Below the pieces are notes generated by a model. It had not been told where the DNA came from. It saw nothing but the letters and a program-made list of their open reading frames with translations, and did not search any database. The position numbers were made by a program, and so were the translations under genes. A stretch of DNA of 64,000 nt from JAJAZB01 sp965249815 (GTDB lineage Bacteria; Bacteroidota; Bacteroidia; Cytophagales; Spirosomataceae), in NCBI GenBank assembly GCA_965249815.1, contig CBDFMV010000003.1, positions 2,356,001-2,420,000 of the forward strand. Direction: 5' to 3'. Positions 32,392-40,696 of this stretch are shown piece by piece. Position 1 is the first letter of the stretch. Each line of letters starts with the position of its first letter.

Positions 32392-33192
32392 TCAGCCGCG
32401 CGTGACCGAACTGGCCCCCGCCGTGTCGAGGCGGACGGCGGGATTACCCCGGTAGCGGATGCTGCTGGCCCCGACGGCCTCAGCGCTGAGTTCCTGGGTG
32501 ACGAACACCTGCGCCGAACTCGCCCCGACGGCCTCCACGTGCGCCGTCTGGGCTTCGAGCCGGTAAGCCGCGAACGTGGAGGCGCCCACCGCCTCGGCGT
32601 CGAGGTGCTGGCACGTGCCTTCAGCCTGAATCCGCGAAGCGCCCGTGGCTTCGGCCCGTAGACGCCCCACCTGCCCGCTGAATTTGATGACCGTCGCCCC
32701 GGTGGCTTCCAGGTACAGGCTGGCGGGGTTGTCGATGCCGCTGATCTGCACGATGCAGGCTCCGGACGCGTCCACTTCGCGCAACGTGGGCACCGTGACG
32801 GTCAGCATAACGCTGCGCGAACCCCACCAGAACCCGAACCGGTGGTGCGCGCGCAGGGTGTGGGCCGTTTGCCCCACTGCCAGCCGGGCCAGGCCCGCTT
32901 GCGTGCCGCGGGCCGCCACCCGAAACTCCGGCCCCTGCGTGACGAGCACCTTCACGCCGTTGTGCACGTCGATGCGGTCGAAATCGCGGAAATCAAAGTC
33001 AGTTTCGGTATGCTCGGTCGAAGGGGCCTCGGTGCCATCGGGGGCCAGGGTCATCAGCACGAGCGTGACTAGGCCCAGCGCCACGATGGTGGTCGTCAGA
33101 AAGGCGTTGACCGGCGCGGTTTGCGTTTGCTGCCCGAAGCTGAGCGCGGGTGCAAAAAGCAAGGGGAAGAGGACAGAAAAACGGCGCATCAT
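32392..33192 (-). CDS. Head-GIN (DUF2807) exported protein
   Basis: 266 residues from ATG 33192. Signal peptide (MMRRFSVLFPLLFAPALSFGQ) plus a possible second membrane segment (TTTIVALGLVTLVLMTLA, about 32-50), then DUF2807 with FDFRDFDRIDVHNGVKVLVTQG. The body is a ladder of about 20-residue turns, each marked by D/E-A-x-GA: VDASGAC, LEATGAT, AEATGAS, AEAVGAS, VEAVGAS, AEAVGAS, LDTAGAS, as in right-handed beta-helix adhesin heads. First gene of the DUF2807-LytS-LytTR block. A second family member is at 56150. Confidence 0.9.
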   Translation of the reverse strand: MMRRFSVLFPLLFAPALSFGQQTQTAPVNAFLTTTIVALGLVTLVLMTLAPDGTEAPSTEHTETDFDFRDFDRIDVHNGVKVLVTQGPEFRVAARGTQAGLARLAVGQTAHTLRAHHRFGFWWGSRSVMLTVTVPTLREVDASGACIVQISGIDNPASLYLEATGATVIKFSGQVGRLRAEATGASRIQAEGTCQHLDAEAVGASTFAAYRLEAQTAHVEAVGASSAQVFVTQELSAEAVGASSIRYRGNPAVRLDTAGASSVTRG

Positions 33193-33374
33193 CGTTGTGA
33201 TTTACGGCTCAAAGATGCGGCCCGGAGCGGTCAGAACACCACCCTTTTCGGAAGAGCCGTCGGATTTGGCGGACGAAGCGTGGGCTGGCTCCGAAGAAAC
33301 CAGACGCGGGTCGCCGGGGTTGTTGAACTAATCGCGCAGCGAACCGTCCGAATTTCCCAGTCTACAATCAGAAC

Positions 33375-34190
33375 ATGCCCGAATTACCCGAAGTCGAAAC
33401 CTACCGCCGGTATTTTGAAGAAACCTGCCTGTTTCAACCCATCGCCAGCCTGTTTGTTGAAGACAAGAAGCTGCTGACTACCGAATTCGAAACCCTGCTC
33501 GCCGGGTTGAAAGGCCGCCAGTTTGTCGGCACGCGGCGGGTGGGCAAAAACCTGTTCGTGCAACTCGACACCGACGCGCACTGGCTCCACCTGCACTTCG
33601 GCATGACCGGCGACCTGGCCTACTTCCGCGACGCCGAAGACACGCCCCGCTTCGCCCGGATTCTGTTTTTCTTTCAGAACGGCTTCCGGCTGGCCTTCAT
33701 CTGCCCGCGCAAGTTCGAGCGCGTCGGCCTCGTCGGGGACCCGGATTTGTATCTGAAAAAGAAAAAACTTGGTCGCGACGGCCTGGAAGTAACTGCTGAC
33801 GAACTGGCGGTGATTTTCCGAAAAAAAGCCGCGTTCCTCAAGCCCGTGCTCATGGACCAGGCCACCGTGGCCGGACTTGGCAACTGGATTGTGGACGAAG
33901 TGCTGTTTCAGGCCCGAATCCACCCCGAACGCCGCGCCAGCGCCCTCTCGCCCGACGAAACCGCCCGCGTCCACGAAGCGATTCAGTTGGTGCTGACCAC
34001 GGCCATTCACCACGAAGCCGACTACGCCCGGTTTCCGAAGCGCTTCCTGATTCACGCCCGCGAATGGGCCGCTTCGCCCCACGACGACCCGCAGGCCCAC
34101 CGCCTATGCCCGAATTGCGGCGGAACGCTGGAAACCAAACAAGTGGGCGGCCGGACGACGTACCTGTGCCCGGACTGCCAGCCGATTTAA
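33375..34190 (+). CDS. mutM: Formamidopyrimidine-DNA glycosylase
   Basis: 271 residues, family length. Excises oxidised purines and nicks DNA. N-terminal PELPEVE (after Met removal, Pro1 nucleophile and Glu2), Lys in KGRQFVGTRRVGKNL, helix-two-turn-helix ATVAGLGNWIVDEVLFQARIHPE, and a C-terminal zinc finger CPNCGG...YLCPDCQ. The catalytic set looks intact. Start ATG 33375; stands alone, convergent with the M28 peptidase. Confidence 0.93.
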   Translation: MPELPEVETYRRYFEETCLFQPIASLFVEDKKLLTTEFETLLAGLKGRQFVGTRRVGKNLFVQLDTDAHWLHLHFGMTGDLAYFRDAEDTPRFARILFFFQNGFRLAFICPRKFERVGLVGDPDLYLKKKKLGRDGLEVTADELAVIFRKKAAFLKPVLMDQATVAGLGNWIVDEVLFQARIHPERRASALSPDETARVHEAIQLVLTTAIHHEADYARFPKRFLIHAREWAASPHDDPQAHRLCPNCGGTLETKQVGGRTTYLCPDCQPI

Positions 34191-34204
34191 CGGAATAAAT
34201 TCAG

Positions 34205-34332
34205 AATCCCCTCCTTGAAAAGGAGGGGTGCCCGAAGGGCGGGGTGGTTGAGGCTTTGACAAAAGAGCAGCATCTCCACCCACTGAACCACCCCGCCCCT
34301 TCGGGGCACCCCTCCTTGAAAAGGAGGGGATT
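34205..34332. repeat. Long inverted repeat, 'AAAGGAGGGG' family, copy 2
   Basis: AATCCCCTCCTTGAAAAGGA..GGGTGCCCGAAGGGCGGGG at the left and its complement (ACCCCGCCCCTTCGGGGCAC...GGGGATT) at the right, with a variable ~35-base centre. It fills the convergent gap between mutM and the M28 peptidase gene. Related to 27575-27724. Confidence 0.9.
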
Positions 34333-34341
34333 CGCTTACTT

Positions 34342-35907
34342 CTACGGCTTGTGGCTATCCACCCCAATTCGTTTTTCCCGATTCACCAGTTCCCAGGCGG
34401 TGTAAAACACCAGTTTGGCGGTGCGTTCGGCGGCGGTGAAGTCGATTTTCTCCAGGTCGTCGGTGGTCTGGTGGTAGTCGGCGTGGGTGCCGTTGAAGTA
34501 AAAGATGCTCGGAATGCCGTTTCTGGCGAAATTGTAATGGTCCGATCGGTAGTAAAACCGGTTCGGGTCGTCGGGGTCGTTGTAGGTGTAATCGAGCGCC
34601 AGACCCACCTTCTGATTGGCTTCTTCGTTGAGGACGTGCAATTCCGACGAGAGTTTGTCCGAGCCAATCACGTAAATGTAACCGGGTTTGCCCTCGTGCT
34701 GACGGTCGGTGCGGCCCACCATGTCGGTATTGAGATCGGCGACGGTCTGGCTGAGGGGCAGCAGCGGGTGTTTGGCGTAAAACTCGCTGCCGAGCAGCCC
34801 TTTTTCTTCGCCCGTCACGAGCAGAAACAGGATGCTCCGGCGGGGCCGGTGGCCCTGCCGGGCGGCTTCGGCGAAGGCCTCGGCTTCTTCCAACACGAGC
34901 GCCGTGCCCGAGCCGTTGTCGTTGGCCCCGTTGAATACCTGCCCGTCGGTGGCCACGCCGATGTGGTCGTAGTGGGCCGAAATCACCACGACTTCGTCTT
35001 TTTTGTCGGTGCCTTCGAGCAGGGCGGCGAGGTTGCTGGCGGGCACGGGCGTGGTTTGGGTTTCGGCTTTCACCACGAGCGAGCTTTTGAGGCTGCCCGG
35101 TTTTAGGTTTCCGGCTTGCAAGTCGGCCAGTTGGGCGTTGGTCAGGTTGAAAAGGGCCTTCAGCAGCGAGGTTTTCAACTGAAAATTGGGCAGTTTCCGC
35201 ACCGGATTCGGGTCGTCGCCAAACGACAGGCTGCTCCGCCCGCTGAAGCTTTTCAGGCGGTCGAAGTACGGTCCGGCTTCGGCGTCGGTCATCGTCAGGG
35301 GTGAAATCACGCCCCGTGCGCTCCGATTGAGCAGGGTTTCGAGTTTGCGCCGCGTGCCCAGGCGCGGGTCCGACCAGATCGAGGGCTTGTCGGTGCCGGT
35401 TACGCGGTAAGTGCCGTCGGGGTTGCGGGGTTCGCCGGGCAAAATCAGCACGAGTTTGTTGCGCACGGCGAGGTCGGTGAAGTCCGAATGCTTTTCGTCG
35501 TCGATGCCGTAGCCCGCGAAAACGACCTCCAGTTTTTCCTCAACCGGAAAGCTGAATGTCCCCTGCGCCAGGTAAAAATCCTGTAGGAAATCCCGCCGCC
35601 GACCCCCGACGATCAGGTACGGCGGTGCGGCCCAGGCGTGGGTGACGAGGCCGATGTCCTGCCGGTAGCCGTCGGTGCCAATGGGTTTGAGGCCCAGCCG
35701 TTGAAACTGCTCGGTAAGGTAGCGGGCGGCTTTTCGTTCGCCCGACGAGCCGGTGTCGCGGCCTTCGAGGCTATCGGCGGCGATGACACTCAGGTGGCGG
35801 CGCAGGTCGGCGGCGGTGATGGTTTGGGCGAAAGGGGCGGCGGGGTCCTGGGCGCAAACGGAGCCGAGAGCGAGCAGGAAACCGGAGGCGAGTAGAAATT
35901 TTTGCAT
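34342..35907 (-). CDS. Exported M28-family zinc aminopeptidase
   Basis: 521 residues with signal peptide (MQKFLLASGFLLALGSVCAQ). A PA-like insert occupies the middle. The M28 zinc set is visible: VVISAHYDHIG (His), FNGANDNGSGTA (Asp), LVTGEEKGLLGS (Glu-Glu), VADLNTDMVGR (Asp) and a final His in HADYHQTTDD. Releases amino acids or small peptides in the periplasm or outside. Monocistronic. Confidence 0.93.
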   Translation of the reverse strand: MQKFLLASGFLLALGSVCAQDPAAPFAQTITAADLRRHLSVIAADSLEGRDTGSSGERKAARYLTEQFQRLGLKPIGTDGYRQDIGLVTHAWAAPPYLIVGGRRRDFLQDFYLAQGTFSFPVEEKLEVVFAGYGIDDEKHSDFTDLAVRNKLVLILPGEPRNPDGTYRVTGTDKPSIWSDPRLGTRRKLETLLNRSARGVISPLTMTDAEAGPYFDRLKSFSGRSSLSFGDDPNPVRKLPNFQLKTSLLKALFNLTNAQLADLQAGNLKPGSLKSSLVVKAETQTTPVPASNLAALLEGTDKKDEVVVISAHYDHIGVATDGQVFNGANDNGSGTALVLEEAEAFAEAARQGHRPRRSILFLLVTGEEKGLLGSEFYAKHPLLPLSQTVADLNTDMVGRTDRQHEGKPGYIYVIGSDKLSSELHVLNEEANQKVGLALDYTYNDPDDPNRFYYRSDHYNFARNGIPSIFYFNGTHADYHQTTDDLEKIDFTAAERTAKLVFYTAWELVNREKRIGVDSHKP

Positions 35908-36054
35908 GCAGAAGGAGCGAACGGGGAATCGTCAAAAATAAAGAAAAGCCGGGAAGTTTTTCTGCCCAACCGGCGTCAGTAACGCGGTGCGGCTCTTCAC
36001 TTTCGCCCTAAAATCCCGTACTTTCGCCCCGACAAAACCACTTCCTCCTTCGCC

Positions 36055-38016
36055 ATGCTTCCCGAAACCGACACGTTGCTGGCCGCGCCCGACCTTACCC
36101 AACCCATTGCCTTCGAGCGCATTCCGACCCGCATTTACGCCGACTCCAACGAGGCTTCAGCGGCGGTGGCCCGCGAAATCGCCGACATCATCCGGGCGCG
36201 GCAACTGCAGGGCAAACCCGCCGTGCTGGGCCTGGCCACGGGGTCGTCGCCCAAGAAGGTGTACGCCGAACTCATCCGCATTCACCACGACGAGCGGCTG
36301 AGTTTTTACAACGTCATCTCCTTCAACCTCGACGAATACTACCCCATGCAGCCCGGCGCGCTGCAAAGCTACGTGCGCTTCATGCGGGAGCAGTTGTTCG
36401 ACCACGTGGACATCCCGACGGCCAACTATTTCGTCCCCGACGGGACGCTTTCGCCCGCCGAAATCCACGATTTCTGCGTGGAATACGACCGGCGCATCGA
36501 CGAACTCGGCGGGCTGGATTTCCAGATTCTCGGCATCGGGCGCAACGGCCACGTCGGCTTCAACGAACCCGGCTCGCACGTGGCGTCGAAAACCCGCCTG
36601 ATGACCCTCGATTTGACCACGCGCATCGACGCGGGCCTCGATTTTGGTGGCCTCAGCAACGTGCCCAAAAAGGCCATCACGATGGGCGTCGCGCAGATCA
36701 TGCGCGCCAAACGCGTGGTGCTGCTGGCCTGGGGCGAGCACAAGGCGCGCATCATTCAGAAGGCCATCGAGGGGCCGGTGACCGCCGAAGTACCCGCCAG
36801 CTACCTGCAAGGGCACCAGAACGTGCAGTTCATCCTCGACGAGTCGGCGGCTTCGGAACTCACCCGCCGGAAGATGCCCTGGATGGTGGAGGAGGTGGTC
36901 TGGGACAAAAAGATGATTCGGAAAGCGGTCACGACGCTGGCCTTCAAGCTCGAAAAGCCCGTGCTGAAGCTCACCAACCGCGATTACAACGACAACGGCC
37001 TGTCGGATTTGCTGGCGCAGGTGGGCCAGGCCTACGAGCTGAACATCGAGGTGTTCAACCAACTCCAGCACACGATCACGGGCTGGCCCGGCGGCAAGCC
37101 CAACGCCGACGACGCCAACCGCCCCGAACGCGCCGAACCGGCCCGCAAACGCTGCCTGGTTTTCAGCCCCCACCCCGACGACGACATCATCTCGATGGGC
37201 GGCACTTTCCAGCGGCTTGTGGATCAGGGCCACGACGTGCACGTGGGCTACCAGACCAGCGGCAACATCGCCGTGGCCGACGACGAAGCCCTGCGTTTCG
37301 CCGATTTCGTGGTCGATTACAACCGGCAGTTTAGCATTGAAAGCCCGGAATCGGTGAAGATTTTCCGGGAAGCAGCCGAGTTTCTCCAACACAAAAAGGA
37401 TTCGGAAATGGACACGCCCGAAGTGCGCCACGTGAAGGGCCTCATCCGCCAGGGCGAGGCCAAGGCCACCTGCCGCTTCGTGGGCAATGGGGCCGAAAAC
37501 GCGCACTTCATGAACCTGCCGTTTTACGAAACGGGCAAGGTGCAGAAAAAGCCGCTCAGCGAAGAAGACATCCAGATCACCGTGGACCTGATTCGCGAAC
37601 TCCGGCCCCACCAGATTTACGCGGCGGGCGATTTGGCCGATCCGCACGGCACGCACAAGGTCTGCCTCGACGCCGTGATGGAGGCCGTCCGGCGGCTCCG
37701 CGCCGAAGGATTCAAAACCGCCGACTACGACTTCAGCGAAGACTGCTGGGTGTGGCTCTACAAAGGTGCCTGGGACGAGTGGGCCATCGATTTGATTGAA
37801 ATGGCCGTGCCCATGTCGCCCGATCAGGTGATGCGCAAGCGCCAGGGCATTTTCAAACACCAGTCGCAGAAAGACGGCGTGGTGTATCAGGGCACCGATT
37901 CGCGGGAATTCTGGCAACGCGCCGAAGAGCGCAACCAGGCCACCGCGGTGCTTTACAACAAACTCGGCCTGGCCGAGTACGAGGCGATGGAAGCCTTCGT
38001 GCGGTGGCGGTTTTGA
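36055..38016 (+). CDS. nagB: Glucosamine-6-phosphate deaminase fused to a PIG-L deacetylase domain
   Basis: 653 residues. Residues about 20-290 are NagB/isomerase-like: LGLATGSSPKKVY, NLDEYYP with D93 (proton-transfer Asp in the family), GIGRNGHVGFNEPGS with H166 and E171. The position of the second catalytic Asp (D141 in E. coli NagB) is N164 here. Residues about 365-650 are a PIG-L/LmbE zinc deacetylase domain with SPHPDDD at 371-377 and a second His motif ADPHGTHK. The natural inference is stepwise N-deacetylation and deamination of an amino sugar in one cytoplasmic chain. This fusion is widespread in Bacteroidota. A NagX-like transporter/acyltransferase lies 2.7 kb downstream. Confidence 0.9.
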   Translation: MLPETDTLLAAPDLTQPIAFERIPTRIYADSNEASAAVAREIADIIRARQLQGKPAVLGLATGSSPKKVYAELIRIHHDERLSFYNVISFNLDEYYPMQPGALQSYVRFMREQLFDHVDIPTANYFVPDGTLSPAEIHDFCVEYDRRIDELGGLDFQILGIGRNGHVGFNEPGSHVASKTRLMTLDLTTRIDAGLDFGGLSNVPKKAITMGVAQIMRAKRVVLLAWGEHKARIIQKAIEGPVTAEVPASYLQGHQNVQFILDESAASELTRRKMPWMVEEVVWDKKMIRKAVTTLAFKLEKPVLKLTNRDYNDNGLSDLLAQVGQAYELNIEVFNQLQHTITGWPGGKPNADDANRPERAEPARKRCLVFSPHPDDDIISMGGTFQRLVDQGHDVHVGYQTSGNIAVADDEALRFADFVVDYNRQFSIESPESVKIFREAAEFLQHKKDSEMDTPEVRHVKGLIRQGEAKATCRFVGNGAENAHFMNLPFYETGKVQKKPLSEEDIQITVDLIRELRPHQIYAAGDLADPHGTHKVCLDAVMEAVRRLRAEGFKTADYDFSEDCWVWLYKGAWDEWAIDLIEMAVPMSPDQVMRKRQGIFKHQSQKDGVVYQGTDSREFWQRAEERNQATAVLYNKLGLAEYEAMEAFVRWRF

Positions 38017-38019
38017 GTT

Positions 38020-38104
38020 GAAAAAGTGCGTCGGGGGTGGTGCTTCGTGCTTGGGTTACTGTTCAACTCCGAAGCACGAAGCACTACCCCCGACGCACTT
38101 TTTC
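38020..38104. terminator. 33-bp stem bidirectional terminator-like repeat
   Basis: GAAAAAGTGCGTCGGGGGTG... at 38020-38052 mirrors 38072-38104 with a single mismatch, flanked by A5/T5 runs, between the convergent nagB and 38103 genes. The right arm covers the stop codon of the 38103 gene. Confidence 0.85.
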
Positions 38105-38459
38105 ACCGTTTCCGCAATTCCGCCACCCAATGCCCGTCGGTTTTCACCTGGCGGGTCACGAGCCAGTTGACCATCATCTTGTCGAGGGCGCGGTTGAGGA
38201 AGGCCACGGTTTTGGACCGGCGCACGTCGAGGCGGGTACCGGCGAGGTGTTCTTCGTAAATCAGTTGTTTGTCGTCGTTGTAAAAACGGAGCGTCGAGCC
38301 GTCTTTGGCGCGGGCACCAGTTTCCACCACCCAGAAACCGGTCTGTGGTAAATCGGAGTGACGGGTCTGGGCCTGGCCTGCCGTGGAGGCCAGATTGAGG
38401 GTGAAAACCAGCGTGGCCGCCGAGGCCAGTTTTGCGAGGGAGTTGATTTTCTTTTTCAT
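38103..38459 (-). CDS. Small exported protein, unknown function
   Basis: 118 residues from ATG 38459. Signal peptide (KINSLAKLASAATLVFTLNLAS..AGQA), then a short mature part with GFWVVETGARAKDGSTLRFYND and QLIYEEHLAGTRLDV. Small basic proteins like this are frequent beside LytTR genes in Cytophagales. No domain recognised. Divergent from the LytS kinase at 38705. Confidence 0.75.
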   Translation of the reverse strand: MKKKINSLAKLASAATLVFTLNLASTAGQAQTRHSDLPQTGFWVVETGARAKDGSTLRFYNDDKQLIYEEHLAGTRLDVRRSKTVAFLNRALDKMMVNWLVTRQVKTDGHWVAELRKR

Positions 38460-38704
38460 GATGAAACGGATTTTTTGCTGTTAGTCGGCTGAAAGGTGGC
38501 GAGGGTAACAACGCGGTGGGGGGAAATTTGCCCGACGGTCCGGCTTCGTCGGCAGACGCCAACAACCGGGCGGCAAACGCGTTTCGCCGACCAACGCCGT
38601 CGTTCGGCGACGACGAGCCGTTGTTAGTCGAAAAAGCCCGAAGTTCATGGCTTTCTCCGGCGCATTCGGGTAACTTTCATGCGCTAAACGGTTCAGCCTG
38701 AGCG

Positions 38705-39847
38705 ATGAAAACCCTGCTTACCCACGACTTTATTTTTTCCGACAAACCCCGGAATCGGTACCTCCGGCACGCGTTGTTCTGGGCGGTTTGGATTGGGTTT
38801 TCTACCCTGATTTACCTGCCCGTCAACCTGCGGGCCCCCGGTATTGCGTGGCAGAATACGCTTCTTCTGACGTTTTTCGAGTCGGTGTTGTTTACTGTGT
38901 TTTCGCACGCAGTTTTCACGTATTGGCTGGCGTACTGGCTCCTTCCCCGGTTTTTTTCCAAAAAGCGGTACGGATTGGTGGTGATTGGTTTTGTGGCGAT
39001 TACGCTGCTCTCGGCCACCATGTCTTACCTGGCGGGGGAACTCATCGCCCGTTCGGTGCGGACGTACCTGGGCTTTCCCTACCGAACCTCGCAGTTTTGG
39101 TACGGCCTGTTGGCGGGCGTCCGGGGCGGCATGACGGTGGGTGGCTTTTTCGTAGCGATTGTGGTCATCAAAAACCTGTTTCGCCAGCAGGAACTGCTCC
39201 TGAAAACGCAGCGGGAAAAGCTCGCCGCCGAACTTGAGGCCCTCAAAGCGCAGGTGCATCCGCATTTTCTTTTTAATACGCTCAACAACCTCTACGCCCT
39301 CACCCGGCGGCAGGCTCCCGAGGCCCCCGGCGTGGTACTCCGGCTTTCGAGCCTGCTCAGCTACGTGCTCTACGACTGCAACGCACCGGAGGTGCCGCTG
39401 GACCAGGAAATTCAGTTTCTGAGAAATTACGTCGCCCTCGAACAACTCCGCTACGGCGACCGGCTGGAGGTTTCACTCAATTTCACGGGCGATATTCACG
39501 GCCAGCGCCTGGCCCCGTTGCTGTTGATTCCGTTTCTGGAAAACGCCTTCAAACACGGCACCAGCGAACAACTCGACCAGGCCTGGATTAGCCTCAACCT
39601 GGCGGTGGAGGGCCACGCGCTCACGTTTCAACTGCTCAACAGCCGTGACCCCGACGGCGACGAGACCCATCTGGCGGGCGGCATTGGCCTGCAAAACGTG
39701 CGCAAACGCCTCGAATTGCTCTACCCTGGTCGGCACGAACTGAAAACCCAGGCCGATGCCGATACATTTCTGGTCACGTTGCGGCTGGAACTTTCAGAAA
39801 CCGCCGGACGAGCGCAACCAGTCGACTTGGCTGTTCACGAAATTTAG
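38705..39847 (+). CDS. LytS-type sensor histidine kinase (second pair)
   Basis: 380 residues. Four membrane segments in the first ~155 residues (ALFWAVWIGFSTLIYLPV, LLLTFFESVLFTVFSHAVF, LVVIGFVAITLLSATMSYLAG, GGMTVGGFFVAIVVI), coiled linker, then QVHPHFLFNTLNNLYAL with the phospho-acceptor H187 and a HATPase with LIPFLENAFKHG and GGIGLQNVRKRLELLY. Paired with the LytTR regulator starting at 39925. Confidence 0.93.
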   Translation: MKTLLTHDFIFSDKPRNRYLRHALFWAVWIGFSTLIYLPVNLRAPGIAWQNTLLLTFFESVLFTVFSHAVFTYWLAYWLLPRFFSKKRYGLVVIGFVAITLLSATMSYLAGELIARSVRTYLGFPYRTSQFWYGLLAGVRGGMTVGGFFVAIVVIKNLFRQQELLLKTQREKLAAELEALKAQVHPHFLFNTLNNLYALTRRQAPEAPGVVLRLSSLLSYVLYDCNAPEVPLDQEIQFLRNYVALEQLRYGDRLEVSLNFTGDIHGQRLAPLLLIPFLENAFKHGTSEQLDQAWISLNLAVEGHALTFQLLNSRDPDGDETHLAGGIGLQNVRKRLELLYPGRHELKTQADADTFLVTLRLELSETAGRAQPVDLAVHEI

Positions 39848-39848
39848 C

Positions 39849-39903
39849 GTTGAGGGTTCAGTATTTAAAGTCAAAAGACAACCCTAAACTCTAAACCCTC
39901 AAC
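39849..39903. repeat. Inverted repeat between kinase and regulator
   Basis: GTTGAGGGTT at 39849-39858 mirrors AACCCTCAAC at 39894-39903, with partial extension inward. It starts 1 base after the kinase stop. Confidence 0.75.
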
Positions 39904-39924
39904 ATTGACCCACCCCCAAAACGC

Positions 39925-40626
39925 ATGAAACTCCGTTGCCTGCTCGTCGACGACGAACCGCCCGCGCTGGAAATTCTGCAATCCTACGCCGACGTAGTGG
40001 ACAGCCTCACCGTCGTCGGGACGTGCGCCAACGCCGTCCAAGCCTTTGGCGTGTTGCAGGACCAGCCGGTGGACGTGTTGTTTCTGGACATCAAAATGCC
40101 CAAACTCCTCGGCACCGACTTCGTGCGGAGTTTGCGCAACCCGCCTAAAGTCATTTTCACGACGGCTTACCGCGAGTACGCCCTCGACGGCTACGACCTC
40201 GACGTGGTGGACTACCTCCTGAAACCCATTGCCTTCGAGCGGTTTCTGCGGGCCGTCTCCAAACTCACCCGCCCTGACGCCCCGCCGCCCGAGCGGGAAT
40301 CCTTCGCACCCAACGCCGAGGCCTTCCTCTACTTCCGCGCCGACCGCAAAATGGTGAAGGTGCTCACCCGCGATATTTTGTTCGTCGAAAGCCTGAAGGA
40401 TTACGTGAAAATCGTGACGGCCACTGGCAAGCCGCTCGTGGTGAAGCAGACCATTTCGGCCCTGGAAGCGATGTTGCCCGCCGGACAGTTCGTGCGCACG
40501 CACCGGTCGTTTGTGGTGGCACTCGATAAAATCGCAGCCTACACGCCCACGTACGTCGAAGTGGCCGGGCAGGAAGTACCCGTGGGGCGGCTGTTTCAGA
40601 AAGAAGTGGAGCGGGCATTGCAATGA
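39925..40626 (+). CDS. LytTR-family response regulator (second pair)
   Basis: 233 residues. Receiver: LLVDDEPPALEIL, D55 in VLFLDIKMPK, FTTAYREYALDGY, YLLKPIAF. LytTR domain about 130-232: YFRADRKMVKVLTRDILFVESLKDYV, RTHRSFVVALDKI, VPVGRLFQKEVERAL. Acts as the DNA-binding partner of the kinase at 38705. The stop TGA lies within the left arm of a perfect 30-bp inverted repeat. Confidence 0.94.
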   Translation: MKLRCLLVDDEPPALEILQSYADVVDSLTVVGTCANAVQAFGVLQDQPVDVLFLDIKMPKLLGTDFVRSLRNPPKVIFTTAYREYALDGYDLDVVDYLLKPIAFERFLRAVSKLTRPDAPPPERESFAPNAEAFLYFRADRKMVKVLTRDILFVESLKDYVKIVTATGKPLVVKQTISALEAMLPAGQFVRTHRSFVVALDKIAAYTPTYVEVAGQEVPVGRLFQKEVERALQ

Positions 40627-40696
40627 AAAATGAAGAATGAAAAATGAAAAATGCGCAATAGGCCCTATTTTTCATTTTTCATTCTTCATTTTTCAT
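40623..40696. repeat. Perfect 30-bp A/T-rich inverted repeat across a gene junction
   Basis: ATGAAAAATGAAGAATGAAA...(40623-40652) is the exact complement of 40667-40696. The left arm includes the stop of the regulator gene; the right arm ends exactly one base before the TTG start proposed for the next gene. Confidence 0.93.

Noticed and set aside
36157..37917. 586-codon minus-strand open frame
   Set aside because: Antisense of the NagB/PIG-L fusion, which has intact motifs.
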